Translations under genes and position numbers: made by a program
Assembly (NCBI GenBank): GCA_028865235.1
Contig: CP114561.1
Span: 3,802,001-3,866,000 of the forward strand
Reading direction: 5' to 3'
DNA from: Candidatus Manganitrophus sp.
Lineage (GTDB): Bacteria; Nitrospirota; Nitrospiria; SBBL01; Manganitrophaceae
Length of the DNA stretch: 64,000 nt
Notes under the pieces: model-generated
Database searches by the model: none
Told to the model about the DNA's origin: nothing
The model's input: only the letters and a program-made list of their open reading frames with translations
Part shown: piece by piece, positions 56,081 to 64,000 of the stretch
Layout: every line of letters starts with the position of its first letter
Position numbering within the stretch: the first letter of the stretch is position 1

Positions 56081-57498
56081 CAAGTGGAAAGCGGATTGTC
56101 ACAAATACTATTTTCATGACGATGTCATCGGTCCTTAATATGGCGATTTCAATTGGAACGACCGCCATTATTGCGAGAAGCATCGGACCGGAGTTGTATG
56201 GGAGATATACGTTTGGCTTGTCGTATATTTTGTTCTTAAGTGCCCTCGCAAACTTTGGAATCGAGAGCTTGTTTATCCGAGAAGCGGCTCGAGACAGAAA
56301 AAACATAGATCTGATATTGGATATCATTCCGCTCAAAGCAATCCTGGCATTATTCACAATTGTAGCGGTGATTGTGTCGGCCCACGCATTGAATTACCCT
56401 GATGAGACGATCCGTGTGATCTATGTTCTCTGTGCAGGGTTATTTTTCCAAGTGATTAACGAATCGCTGAATGCACTTTTTCAATCTCAGGAAAAGTTAT
56501 ATATAAATGCCCTTCTTTCAGTCATCTTCCGGATTCTCACCGCTATCGTCATCGTTGTCTCGGTTTATTCGGGAACCGGTTTTTGGGGAATTGTCTCGGC
56601 TTTCGTAATAGGACATGCGGCGTCTAGTGTGGCAATGGTGGCGTTTGCTCATCGAGAGCTTGGATCGTTGCGGTTACGGTTTCAGCCTAAGCTGTGGATT
56701 GGACTGGTCCGTCAGGGTATTCCGTTTTATGCTTCCGCTCTTTTGACTATGATTTACCACAAGATTAACATTTTAATGTTGTCAAAGATGGTTTCGGAAC
56801 AAAACATAGGACTGTATATGGCAGCAATCGCTCTGGTAGAGGGCCTCTACTTTATTCCGACAGCTCTTAATTCCTCTATATATCCTGCTTTTTCGAGAAT
56901 GTACGGGAATTCGCTAGAGGCATTAAACAAAACCTACCAGAAGATGACGAAATACATTCTGGTCTTAACGGTCGGAGCGACTTTTGGAACGCTGCTCGTG
57001 GCGAAAGACGTGATCCTCACGATTTACGGCCCGCAATTTCTCGATTCGATTCCGGTACTTCAGGTGTATATCCTCTTTTGGGTTTTTACGTTCTTTGCCC
57101 AAATATTGTCAAGCCTCTTATTTTCGGTCCATATGGAGTCAATACAGGTCAAAGTGATGGCCGGGGCATGTATCATTAATATTGTGTTGAGTTTTTTGTT
57201 TATCCGAGAGTATGGAATAATCGGAGCGGCATACGCATCGGTTCTTACCGAATTTTTCGTCGTCATTGCGATTATGGCGGTTTTATGGCAGCATCGTCTC
57301 CGCTATGTGCTGGACTTCAATGTTCTGCGGCTTGTGGTCAATGTTATAGCAATGGTTTTCACGGTAAGGTATCTCTTGATCTTCAATATGGTCCTGGCCA
57401 TCATCGGAGGAGCTGCTGTGTATCTGGTTCTTTTGTTCGTCGTCGGCGTCTTTGATGCGGAAGACAAACTGTACATCAAGGCGGTGATAGGGAAATGA
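56077..57498 (+). CDS. Wzx-type polysaccharide flippase (MATE/oligosaccharidyl-lipid flippase)
   Basis: A 473-residue inner-membrane flippase with 12-14 predicted helices. Signature parts are TIFMTMSSVLNMAISIGTTA, ARSIGPELYGRYTFGLSY, the FIREAARDRK loop and the charge-poor second half (GIPFYASALLTMIYHK, FSRMYGNS). It carries the lipid-linked repeat across the membrane for the Wzy-type polymerase upstream. It overlaps neighbours on both sides by ATGA, with AAGG before the start. Base composition is clearly AT-richer than in the 28-48 kb part. Confidence 0.9.
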   Translation: MTSGKRIVTNTIFMTMSSVLNMAISIGTTAIIARSIGPELYGRYTFGLSYILFLSALANFGIESLFIREAARDRKNIDLILDIIPLKAILALFTIVAVIVSAHALNYPDETIRVIYVLCAGLFFQVINESLNALFQSQEKLYINALLSVIFRILTAIVIVVSVYSGTGFWGIVSAFVIGHAASSVAMVAFAHRELGSLRLRFQPKLWIGLVRQGIPFYASALLTMIYHKINILMLSKMVSEQNIGLYMAAIALVEGLYFIPTALNSSIYPAFSRMYGNSLEALNKTYQKMTKYILVLTVGATFGTLLVAKDVILTIYGPQFLDSIPVLQVYILFWVFTFFAQILSSLLFSVHMESIQVKVMAGACIINIVLSFLFIREYGIIGAAYASVLTEFFVVIAIMAVLWQHRLRYVLDFNVLRLVVNVIAMVFTVRYLLIFNMVLAIIGGAAVYLVLLFVVGVFDAEDKLYIKAVIGK

Positions 57499-58766
57499 GT
57501 CTCGACACAAAGACCCCACTTATCCTTGTCCTGGCCCCGCGATATCCTTATCCGCCGACAGATGGCCATCAATTGCGGACCTACAACCTTTTTAAGCATT
57601 TCTCGGACGGATACCGGTTCCATTTTCTAACGTTTGGCGATGACCAAGTCCCCAATGACCGTGAAAAAGCGATCCATCAACTGGGGCCATGTTTTGAAGA
57701 CGTGATCATTGTTCCAGAGTCTAGCCTGACTAGGGTAAGCGCGGGAGGCAAGTTCAGCAAAATCACTAACATCGCTTACCCATCCATGATCAGCTTGGGA
57801 CTTCCATATTATTCCACCGAGATGTTCGATACCGTAAATCGTCTTGTTAATTCACGACAATATGATCTTGTTTTTTTTGCCGGGTATACAATGTTTTGGT
57901 ATTTTTATAAAACGTCAAGTCCGGTGCCCTACATTGTAGATATTTTGGATTCTCCTGCTCTCGCGATGAAAAGCTACATGCGTACGCAGAAAGGTTTTAA
58001 GCGGAAAATCGAAAGTTATCTGCAATATCTTTGGTCGCGGCGTTACGAAAAAGTTCATTTTCCCATCGCTAAAAATATTATTTTTATCTCCGCGGTTGAT
58101 TTCGCATTTTCAAGGAAACGCATTGGCCAGTCACAAGCGTGGGTTGTTCCCAACGGTGTGGATACGGAATATTTTAAGCCGGACCGTAGCGTCAGTGTGG
58201 AGCCTCATTCAATGTTGTTTACAGGGGTGATGGATTTTGAACCGAACAAACAAGCGGCAATCTATTTTATGAATGAAGTGCTTCCTCTTATTGTAAAACA
58301 GGAACCGAAAGCGACCTTGACTATCGTTGGGAGGAATCCTGATAACGAAATTCGCGCCCTTGCGCGTAAACACCCTAATGTCAAGGTGACAGGACTTGTG
58401 GAGGACATTCGAAGGTATTTCGATGAGGCGAGTGTGTATGTTTGCCCGCTTTTATCGGGAGCTGGAGTGAAGAATAAGATTCTCGAGGCCTGGGCGATGG
58501 AAAAACCTATCGTGGCGACATCGATTAGTTGTGAGGGCCTGGATGCGGTGAATGGGGAGAACGTGATTATGGCGGATACTCCGCAGGATTTTGCGAGCGC
58601 CACCCTGTCGTTGCTTTCAGATGCAGGACGACGGAAAAAATTAGGTGTTTCAGGAAGAAAGTGCGCCGAAGGTCGATATTCCTGGGAAGCGCAGGCGCTC
58701 GCGTTAGACGCAATTATTAAAGAATTGCTGTGGACGCATGGCAAGTCGAATAGAACTTTGGGATGA
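57495..58766 (+). CDS. GT4-type glycosyltransferase, exosortase-system stp1-like
   Basis: A 423-residue GT-B enzyme. It begins with LAPRYPYPPTDGHQLRTYNL, the opening seen in sugar transferases of PEP-CTERM/EpsH systems, and its C-terminal half carries the donor site: VPNGVDTEYF, FTGVMDFEPNKQA, VTGLVEDIR and ILEAWAMEKPIVAT. It is soluble or membrane-associated and adds one sugar to the lipid-linked unit. It is the first of four successive GT4 genes, each overlapping the previous by a few bases. Confidence 0.88.
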   Translation: MSLDTKTPLILVLAPRYPYPPTDGHQLRTYNLFKHFSDGYRFHFLTFGDDQVPNDREKAIHQLGPCFEDVIIVPESSLTRVSAGGKFSKITNIAYPSMISLGLPYYSTEMFDTVNRLVNSRQYDLVFFAGYTMFWYFYKTSSPVPYIVDILDSPALAMKSYMRTQKGFKRKIESYLQYLWSRRYEKVHFPIAKNIIFISAVDFAFSRKRIGQSQAWVVPNGVDTEYFKPDRSVSVEPHSMLFTGVMDFEPNKQAAIYFMNEVLPLIVKQEPKATLTIVGRNPDNEIRALARKHPNVKVTGLVEDIRRYFDEASVYVCPLLSGAGVKNKILEAWAMEKPIVATSISCEGLDAVNGENVIMADTPQDFASATLSLLSDAGRRKKLGVSGRKCAEGRYSWEAQALALDAIIKELLWTHGKSNRTLG

Positions 58767-59902
58767 AGATGCGCAAAGTGCGAATTGCCTATGTTGCTTT
58801 GGAACTACATTTTGGCGGTCTGCAGCGGGTAGTCAGTCAATTGATCCGCCGGATCAATGGTGAACAATTTGAACCGATTTTAATTTGTTTAGACCATGGG
58901 GGTATTTTTGGCGGAGAACTAGAAAAAGAGGGCATCCCCACTTATGTGCTCAACCGCCGACCTGGACCGATCGATTGGAAAGTCCTTCGCGGGTTATATA
59001 AGATCCTGGCGCTCCACAAAGTGGACCTGATCCATTCCCAAAATGGCTGCTCGTTCTACAGCGCTGTTTCCGGACAAGCTGCGCGGGTCGCCGGCATTAT
59101 TCATACGGACCACGGTCGCCTGCTCCCCGACAAACGAACGGCCCGTCTAGAGGATCGATTTTCCTCGTGGTTGATGGATCGTGTGGTAGGGGTGTCGAGC
59201 GAGCTCACGGAGTATCTGGCATCTGTTGTAAATGTGTCCAGACGAAAACTGGCGACCATTATCAATGGGGTCGACTGTTCGCGTTTTATGCCGATGGACG
59301 AAAATCAGCGCCGCCGTTTGAGAAGTGAGTGGGGCGTGACGGATGAGGATCGGGTTATTGGAACCGTTTGCAGATTGGATCCTATCAAGAATCTTGGATT
59401 TTTCATCCGCAGTATGCCGGAAATATGTCGCAGGGCACCCATGTGTAAGTTGATTGTGGTCGGCGACGGTCCCTGTCGGCAGGAGTTGGAAGAGATTGCA
59501 CGAAACACCAGTTGTAAGGATCGGATCGTTTTTATCGGTTCGAAGACGGATATCGAGAAGGTCATGCCGGCGTTCGATTTGTATGCCTGCACGTCTTTGA
59601 GCGAAGGGACCTCTATGACGATTTTAGAGGCAATGGCGTGCGGCCTTCCGATTGTCGCGTCCGCCGTCGGAGGAAATGGCCGGTTGGTCGGTAGCGAGAA
59701 TGGCGCTCTCTTCCCCCTCAATGATTCGAATGCATTCATTCAGTTGGTCACGGATCTCTTGAGCGATCCGGACCGCATGATTGAGTTGGGGAGGCAGAGC
59801 AGGACTCGTGCCGAGATGCAATTTGGATTGGATAAAACAGTAATGGAATATGAACAGTTGTATCGGGTTGTCCTGTCCGGAAAGGGCCATAACATTGGGT
59901 AG
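58763..59902 (+). CDS. GT4-type glycosyltransferase
   Basis: A 379-residue GT-B enzyme. The N-terminal LHFGGLQRVVSQLIRRI and HSQNGCSFYSAV acceptor side is followed by INGVDCSRF, GTVCRLDPIKNLGFFIR and the donor-site ACTSLSEGTSMTILEAMACGLPIVAS. It overlaps the previous gene by ATGA. Its end overlaps the next gene if that starts at TTG 59895. The sugar added is unknown. Confidence 0.9.
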   Translation: MKMRKVRIAYVALELHFGGLQRVVSQLIRRINGEQFEPILICLDHGGIFGGELEKEGIPTYVLNRRPGPIDWKVLRGLYKILALHKVDLIHSQNGCSFYSAVSGQAARVAGIIHTDHGRLLPDKRTARLEDRFSSWLMDRVVGVSSELTEYLASVVNVSRRKLATIINGVDCSRFMPMDENQRRRLRSEWGVTDEDRVIGTVCRLDPIKNLGFFIRSMPEICRRAPMCKLIVVGDGPCRQELEEIARNTSCKDRIVFIGSKTDIEKVMPAFDLYACTSLSEGTSMTILEAMACGLPIVASAVGGNGRLVGSENGALFPLNDSNAFIQLVTDLLSDPDRMIELGRQSRTRAEMQFGLDKTVMEYEQLYRVVLSGKGHNIG

Positions 59903-61013
59903 GGTGCTCCATCTCATTGACAGCGCTGGTCTGTATGGTGCAGAGAAGGTCATTCTATCCTTGCTGAATGAGTTGCGAGATTCAAACTATCCTGGAATAT
60001 TGGGTTGCATCAGCGAGTTAAGGGGGAAGACGCCGGAAGTGGGTATCGAGGCGCAGAGGAGGGGGTTGCCCGTTCGGTATTTCGTGATGAAACGGGGCCT
60101 CCAGTTGGATGGAATTAATGAAATATTACAGTACGTGCGCAGCGAAGGTGTTGACATCGTCCACAGCCATGGCTATAAGCCGAATATCATGATGAGTCTG
60201 GTCCTGTTGAGAAAATTTGGATTGGTCTCGAGCGTTCACGGATGGGCAAAGCAAACAGGCAACTTTAAGACGAAATCATACGAGTTCTTGGATGGTCTTT
60301 CCTTACGGAGGATGGACCGCGTGGTGGCCGTTTCACAAGCCGTTGTTGATGATTTGGATCGAAGAGGATTAAAAGGCCATCGAGTGCGCCTGATCTACAA
60401 TGGAATTGAGCCTCTGAGCGACGGGCACATTCCTAATGTCCAGGTTCTCCGGGAACATTACGGTCTTGGTCCGGATGATTATGTCATCGGAGCGATTGGA
60501 AGGCTTGCTCCTGTGAAGGGGCACGAATATCTCATCCAGGCGATGGCGTCTATCTTGCCGCAAATCCCTCAAAGCCGCTTACTCATCGCCGGAGAAGGTT
60601 CATTGAGGGATCCCTTGCAGGGGTTGATTGAGCATCTGGGGCTAGCGAAAAGAGCAAAATTGATTGGATATGTTCACAATGTTAGGGACTTTCTCTCGTT
60701 GATTCATGTCTACGTGCTTCCTTCTTTATCCGAAGGGATGCCAATTTCTCTGTTGGAGGCAATGGCGGCGGGGAAACCGGTCATCGCCACGAGCGTAGGA
60801 GGAATTCGAGAGGTTATTCAGACACCTGATATCGGCGTCTTGGTTCCATCCTGCGATCCTCAAGCTCTTGCTAACGCAGTAACAACGATGTATCGTGACG
60901 GTCAATGGGCGGAGCAAATAGGAAAGATGGGTCGTGAGACGGTGATTGGACGATTTTCATCCAGGAGTATGGCCGATCAGTATATTACGTTGTATCGCGA
61001 GTTGGTAGGATGA
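59895..61013 (+). CDS. GT4-type glycosyltransferase
   Basis: A 372-residue GT-B enzyme. It opens VLHLIDSAGLYGAEKVILSLLNEL, with HSHGYKPNIMMS on the acceptor side and the donor site GRLAPVKGHEYLIQA, LPSLSEGMPISLLEAMAAGKPVIAT. The start is set to TTG 59895, whose product MGRVLHLID fits the family and has AAGGG eight bases upstream. GTG 59904 and ATG 59850 are alternatives; the latter would add 15 atypical residues inside the preceding gene. Confidence 0.88.
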   Translation: MGRVLHLIDSAGLYGAEKVILSLLNELRDSNYPGILGCISELRGKTPEVGIEAQRRGLPVRYFVMKRGLQLDGINEILQYVRSEGVDIVHSHGYKPNIMMSLVLLRKFGLVSSVHGWAKQTGNFKTKSYEFLDGLSLRRMDRVVAVSQAVVDDLDRRGLKGHRVRLIYNGIEPLSDGHIPNVQVLREHYGLGPDDYVIGAIGRLAPVKGHEYLIQAMASILPQIPQSRLLIAGEGSLRDPLQGLIEHLGLAKRAKLIGYVHNVRDFLSLIHVYVLPSLSEGMPISLLEAMAAGKPVIATSVGGIREVIQTPDIGVLVPSCDPQALANAVTTMYRDGQWAEQIGKMGRETVIGRFSSRSMADQYITLYRELVG

Positions 61014-62140
61014 AAAGAAAGATCCGGTTGGTCGGATTAACACTAGGGGATGCGTTTAACCCCCAAACACGGTCGGGGGTAAATTATAGTCTATTCTCCC
61101 AATTGAAGCAGAAATGTGATCTGATTCGCGTATTCGATTTGGATCTACGAGGCATCCGTAAGGCATGTGTCGCATTAGGCACGTTTTCATTTAACCGCCG
61201 ACGATGGGGCAATAAGTTACATCAGAACGCTTGGGCGTTTGATATTCGTTCCGCGCAAGCCCGAAGGGTGCTTAATCAATTAGAACTCGACGTCGATTTA
61301 GTTTTCCAAGATGGGGCAATGTTCGTGCCCCCTACTGAGAAAGCTCCGCCTTTCGTTAGCTATCACGACAGCAATGTGTTGTTGGCCTCCAACGGGGGCG
61401 CGTTGTCTCAGGGTGCTCATTATTCCGGTAATGCGCTGAAGCGTGCAGTTAGGCGAGAGAAGCGGGTGTATGAATCTGCAGCGCTGATTTTTACTATGAG
61501 TAATTGGCTAAAAGAATCCTTGATTCGCGATTTTCAGATTTCGCCGGATAAGATCGTGACCGTCTATGCGGGAACGAATCTTCCGGTAGAGAATTTTCAG
61601 AAGGAATATGATGGGAGAACGATTCTTTTCGTGGGTGCTAATTTTGAAAGAAAGGGTGGGCCCGTTTTATTAGAGGCCTTTCGAAGGGTGAAGAAAGAGG
61701 TCAAAGATGCTCGACTTGTCGTCATCGGTTCTAATATAAACGTGCGCGAAGATGGTGTCGAGACAGTTGGGAGAGTTTCGGATAAGGCAACACTGGCAGA
61801 CTACTTTCGTCGCGCATCGGTTTTTGCCTTGCCCTCCTTCTACGAGCCATTCGGCCTTGTCTTTGCCGAAGCATTCGCTTTCAAAACTCCGTGCATCGGT
61901 ACAAATATTTGTGCAATGCCCGAAATTATTGAAGAGGGTCGCGGAGGCTGGGTCGTCCCGGTAAACGATTCCAAGAACCTGGCCGACCGTATTGTGATGC
62001 TGTTGCGAGACCCGGTGCTTGCGGCGAAAATGGGGGAGTACGGATTTCGAAAAACATCGGAACTATTTAATTGGGATATCGTCGTTGACAAGATGGTGTC
62101 TCATTGTGAACGTGTGTTGTCACCGGATAAACTGACCTGA
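61010..62140 (+). CDS. GT4-type glycosyltransferase
   Basis: A 376-residue GT-B enzyme with a divergent N-terminal half (RLVGLTLGDAFNPQTRSGVNYSLFSQL, read in parts) resembling the fourth member of such series. The C-terminal donor domain shows VYAGTNLPVENFQ, FVGANFERKGGPVLLEAFRR, VGRVSDKATLADYFRRASVFALPSFYEPFG and IEEGRGGWVVP. It overlaps the preceding gene by ATGA and ends where the deacetylase begins (TGATG). The sugar is unknown. Confidence 0.88.
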   Translation: MKRKIRLVGLTLGDAFNPQTRSGVNYSLFSQLKQKCDLIRVFDLDLRGIRKACVALGTFSFNRRRWGNKLHQNAWAFDIRSAQARRVLNQLELDVDLVFQDGAMFVPPTEKAPPFVSYHDSNVLLASNGGALSQGAHYSGNALKRAVRREKRVYESAALIFTMSNWLKESLIRDFQISPDKIVTVYAGTNLPVENFQKEYDGRTILFVGANFERKGGPVLLEAFRRVKKEVKDARLVVIGSNINVREDGVETVGRVSDKATLADYFRRASVFALPSFYEPFGLVFAEAFAFKTPCIGTNICAMPEIIEEGRGGWVVPVNDSKNLADRIVMLLRDPVLAAKMGEYGFRKTSELFNWDIVVDKMVSHCERVLSPDKLT

Positions 62141-63207
62141 TGTCAAAACCGAAGGCGGCGCTTAAAAAAATAATTTTGTTAAGCCTTTATTTTTTAACCA
62201 TTGGGTTAAAGAAAAGTAATGGTCTTATGGTGTTGACATATCATCGCGTGCCTCGTCAACCCGATTTAAATGATGCGTTGAAGGTATCCGAGCATGTCTT
62301 CGATCGACAGATGTGTTTTTTAAAGGAGAATTATCGCCTTCTCTCCCCGAATGAGGTGGCTCAAATCATCAATACAGGCATGGAATTCCCGCCGAGATCA
62401 TGTTTGATTACATTTGATGACGGCTGGAAAGATAATTATACCTATGCCTATCCGGTTCTAAAGAGACACCATATTCCGGCGCTCATTTTTCTGACAACTG
62501 ATTTTATTGGAACCAGCAGGGCGTTTTGGCATGAACAACTGGGTGATCTCCTCAGTAAAGTAAGGGGCGGGATCGACCTGGGATTGCTGGACCGTTTAGT
62601 CATGGAGTATCCCTCTAATGTAAATGAGATGATCAAACGGATCTCTCACATTCAGGATGACCGCAGGCAAGATTTGATTCACGATCTAGTCGTTTACCTT
62701 AAGAATTTTGACGTTCAGCAAAACGAGGGATTGGTTCTGAAACTGAATACGGTTCTCGGCATTCGGCCGAACCCTGTTGATCCCATGATGCTTTCCTGGT
62801 CTGATGTCCGGGAAATGGTGGAAAATAATATTGGAATGGGATCTCATACAAAAGGTCACGAAATCCTAACGAGATTACCGATAGAACGAGTGGAAGAAGA
62901 GATTTTTGAGTCAAAAAAGTGTATCCAGGATAAGACCGGGTATCCTGTCGAGTTCCTTTCGTATCCCAATGGAAACTATGATGAGCAAATTATTGAGATT
63001 GCTAAAAAGGCTGGATATGTAGGTGCTTTTACATGTGTGCAGGGGAAAAATGTTGACAGTACTCGTCCGTATGAAATAAGGAGGAGCCACATACGGGAAA
63101 ATTCGTCACTTGGATTGAGCGGCCGTTTCTCGAATTTATTTTTTGCGATTGAGTTGTCTGGGACACGCAGTTATCTCAGTAGGTTTAGGCCGAATTATGA
63201 TTATTGA
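62140..63207 (+). CDS. Polysaccharide deacetylase, third copy in locus
   Basis: A 355-residue NodB-type deacetylase. It has an N-terminal hydrophobic segment (LKKIILLSLYFLTIGL) that may anchor it, MVLTYHRVP, LITFDDGWKDNYTYAYPVL with the metal Asp, and GMGSHTKGHEIL with the His pair. A longer insert between the two motifs than in the 48 kb copy is evident. The start codon shares bases with the stop of the glycosyltransferase gene (TGATG). It may act on peripheral sugars of the finished unit. Confidence 0.9.
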   Translation: MSKPKAALKKIILLSLYFLTIGLKKSNGLMVLTYHRVPRQPDLNDALKVSEHVFDRQMCFLKENYRLLSPNEVAQIINTGMEFPPRSCLITFDDGWKDNYTYAYPVLKRHHIPALIFLTTDFIGTSRAFWHEQLGDLLSKVRGGIDLGLLDRLVMEYPSNVNEMIKRISHIQDDRRQDLIHDLVVYLKNFDVQQNEGLVLKLNTVLGIRPNPVDPMMLSWSDVREMVENNIGMGSHTKGHEILTRLPIERVEEEIFESKKCIQDKTGYPVEFLSYPNGNYDEQIIEIAKKAGYVGAFTCVQGKNVDSTRPYEIRRSHIRENSSLGLSGRFSNLFFAIELSGTRSYLSRFRPNYDY

Positions 63208-63276
63208 AGAATATATTATTCCGGGCATTGTTAGAATGATAATGATATTGTTGTAATCTGCCGGTAAGCACAATCA

Positions 63277-64000
63277 ATGACGAACAAAATAGATATATTA
63301 GCGGTTGGTGATATCACTTTGGGAAACCATCTCCTTACGGCTGGATTTGGAATCAGGGATATCATCGAGAAAAGAGGTAACCATTATATCTTTCAATTCG
63401 TAAGGTCCCTACTGCGGGAATCCGACATCACCTTCGGAAATTTAGAGTCTGTCCTATCCGATGCGAGCGCGGAAAGAGGAAATATTAAATCGATGTTTTT
63501 TCGCGGCTCTCCGAGCGCCGTAGACACCCTCTCCGATGGCGGTTTTGATATCTTGAATATTGCAAATAATCACAGCTTGCATCATGGCGTTGATGCGTTT
63601 AAAGAAACCACAGAACTCCTGAAAAAAAAGGACTTGCTTGTCTTAGGACTTGCCGGTGAGGACGATTACTCCGCAGCCCCGGTGGTGCATCGAATTAAAG
63701 ATATCAAACTTGGTTTTTTGGGGTACTCTTTCGTCAGAGAGAACTATTACGGTGGAAGGCCGTTGTATGCCCTTGGGGACCTCGGAAATGTGATTAATGA
63801 TATCAAAAGATTAAAAAGAGAAGTCGATTTTGTCGTTGTATCTTGCCATTGGGGTCTTGAAATAATAAATCGTCCTTCCCTTCACACAATCGAAATGGCG
63901 AGAGCTATGATCGATCATGGCGCCGATGTCATATTTGGACATCATCCTCACGTCTTTCAGGCGATTGAACGATATAAGAGCGGGCTTATTTTTTATAGCC
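63277..64000 (+). CDS. CapA-type metallophosphatase, cut by window end
   Basis: At least 241 residues of a CapA/PgsA-like protein (poly-gamma-glutamate synthesis family, metallophosphatase fold) run off the window end. Seen are LAVGDITLGNHLL (first metal Asp), FGNLES, NIANNHSLHHGVDAF, VVVSCHWGLE and GHHPHVFQ (His ligands). The start ATG 63277 is 70 bases after the deacetylase. In this context it more likely serves the exopolysaccharide than poly-gamma-glutamate, as no pgsB/C genes are present. The product cannot be completed here. Confidence 0.85.
   Translation, partial: MTNKIDILAVGDITLGNHLLTAGFGIRDIIEKRGNHYIFQFVRSLLRESDITFGNLESVLSDASAERGNIKSMFFRGSPSAVDTLSDGGFDILNIANNHSLHHGVDAFKETTELLKKKDLLVLGLAGEDDYSAAPVVHRIKDIKLGFLGYSFVRENYYGGRPLYALGDLGNVINDIKRLKREVDFVVVSCHWGLEIINRPSLHTIEMARAMIDHGADVIFGHHPHVFQAIERYKSGLIFYS

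Noticed and set aside
1-64000. CRISPR arrays, tRNA or rRNA genes, insertion sequences
   Set aside because: No regularly spaced repeats, cloverleaf-like segments, rRNA-like stretches or transposase frames were noticed on either strand by reading; a tool search would settle it.

Overview
The window reads as a chromosomal segment of a free-living Gram-negative bacterium. It encodes an outer-membrane beta-barrel, lipoproteins and a Wza-type export protein. Moderate to high GC, an exosortase-type exopolysaccharide locus, Ku/LigD end joining, a bacterial histone of the Bdellovibrio Bd0055 type and a GspE-like ATPase with zinc ribbons together suggest Nitrospirota or a neighbouring phylum. That placement is inference, because there is no rRNA or other marker gene. 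I saw no tRNA, rRNA, CRISPR array or insertion sequence.

1-24 kb is mixed housekeeping. It holds an AsmA-like protein, a minus-strand histone-fold gene, a plus-strand run (RhlE-type helicase, PlsC-type acyltransferase, MtgA transglycosylase), a PilZ protein, a VOC protein, an alpha/beta hydrolase, two anti-sigma-like membrane proteins without a sigma partner, a VanZ/LamG fusion, PhzF, the GspE/PilB-like ATPase, ClpS, a DUF255 protein, a thioredoxin-like protein, two unknown proteins, the LigD-Ku pair, an isochorismatase-type hydrolase, a YrfG-like nucleotidase with a TenA/PqqC-like neighbour, and an FAD monooxygenase.

24-64 kb is one very large exopolysaccharide locus of the exosortase A (XrtA/EpsH) type, almost all on the plus strand. 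In order it has the TPR lipoprotein PrsT, a LuxR-type regulator, a PilZ protein flanked by two homologous candidate small-RNA genes on the minus strand, outer-membrane export protein, chain-length determinant, tyrosine-kinase-like ATPase, initiating sugar transferase, beta-barrel, polysaccharide deacetylase, asparagine-synthase-type amidotransferase, acyl carrier protein, acyl-CoA ligase, NAD-synthase-like amidoligase, exosortase-EpsI fusion, two FemAB/GNAT proteins, DegT aminotransferase, glycosyltransferase, tandem SGNH-like proteins, second deacetylase, methyltransferase, acetyltransferase, O-antigen-ligase-like polymerase, lipid-linked glycosyltransferases, flippase, four GT4-type glycosyltransferases, third deacetylase and a CapA-type protein cut by the window end. 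Many genes overlap by ATGA or TGATG, so they are probably translationally coupled. Together they encode initiation, assembly, flipping, polymerisation, export and amino/acyl tailoring of a surface polysaccharide, coupled to exosortase sorting. No PEP-CTERM substrate is encoded here.

About 20 single-base frameshifts interrupt some 15 otherwise well-preserved genes, most of them in homopolymers and very often in runs of six where seven would restore the frame. The simplest reading is sequence error, so these genes are described as whole genes with the break located. The most novel-looking signal is the pair of small-RNA genes around 28.2-28.9 kb. The histone is the most notable single protein.
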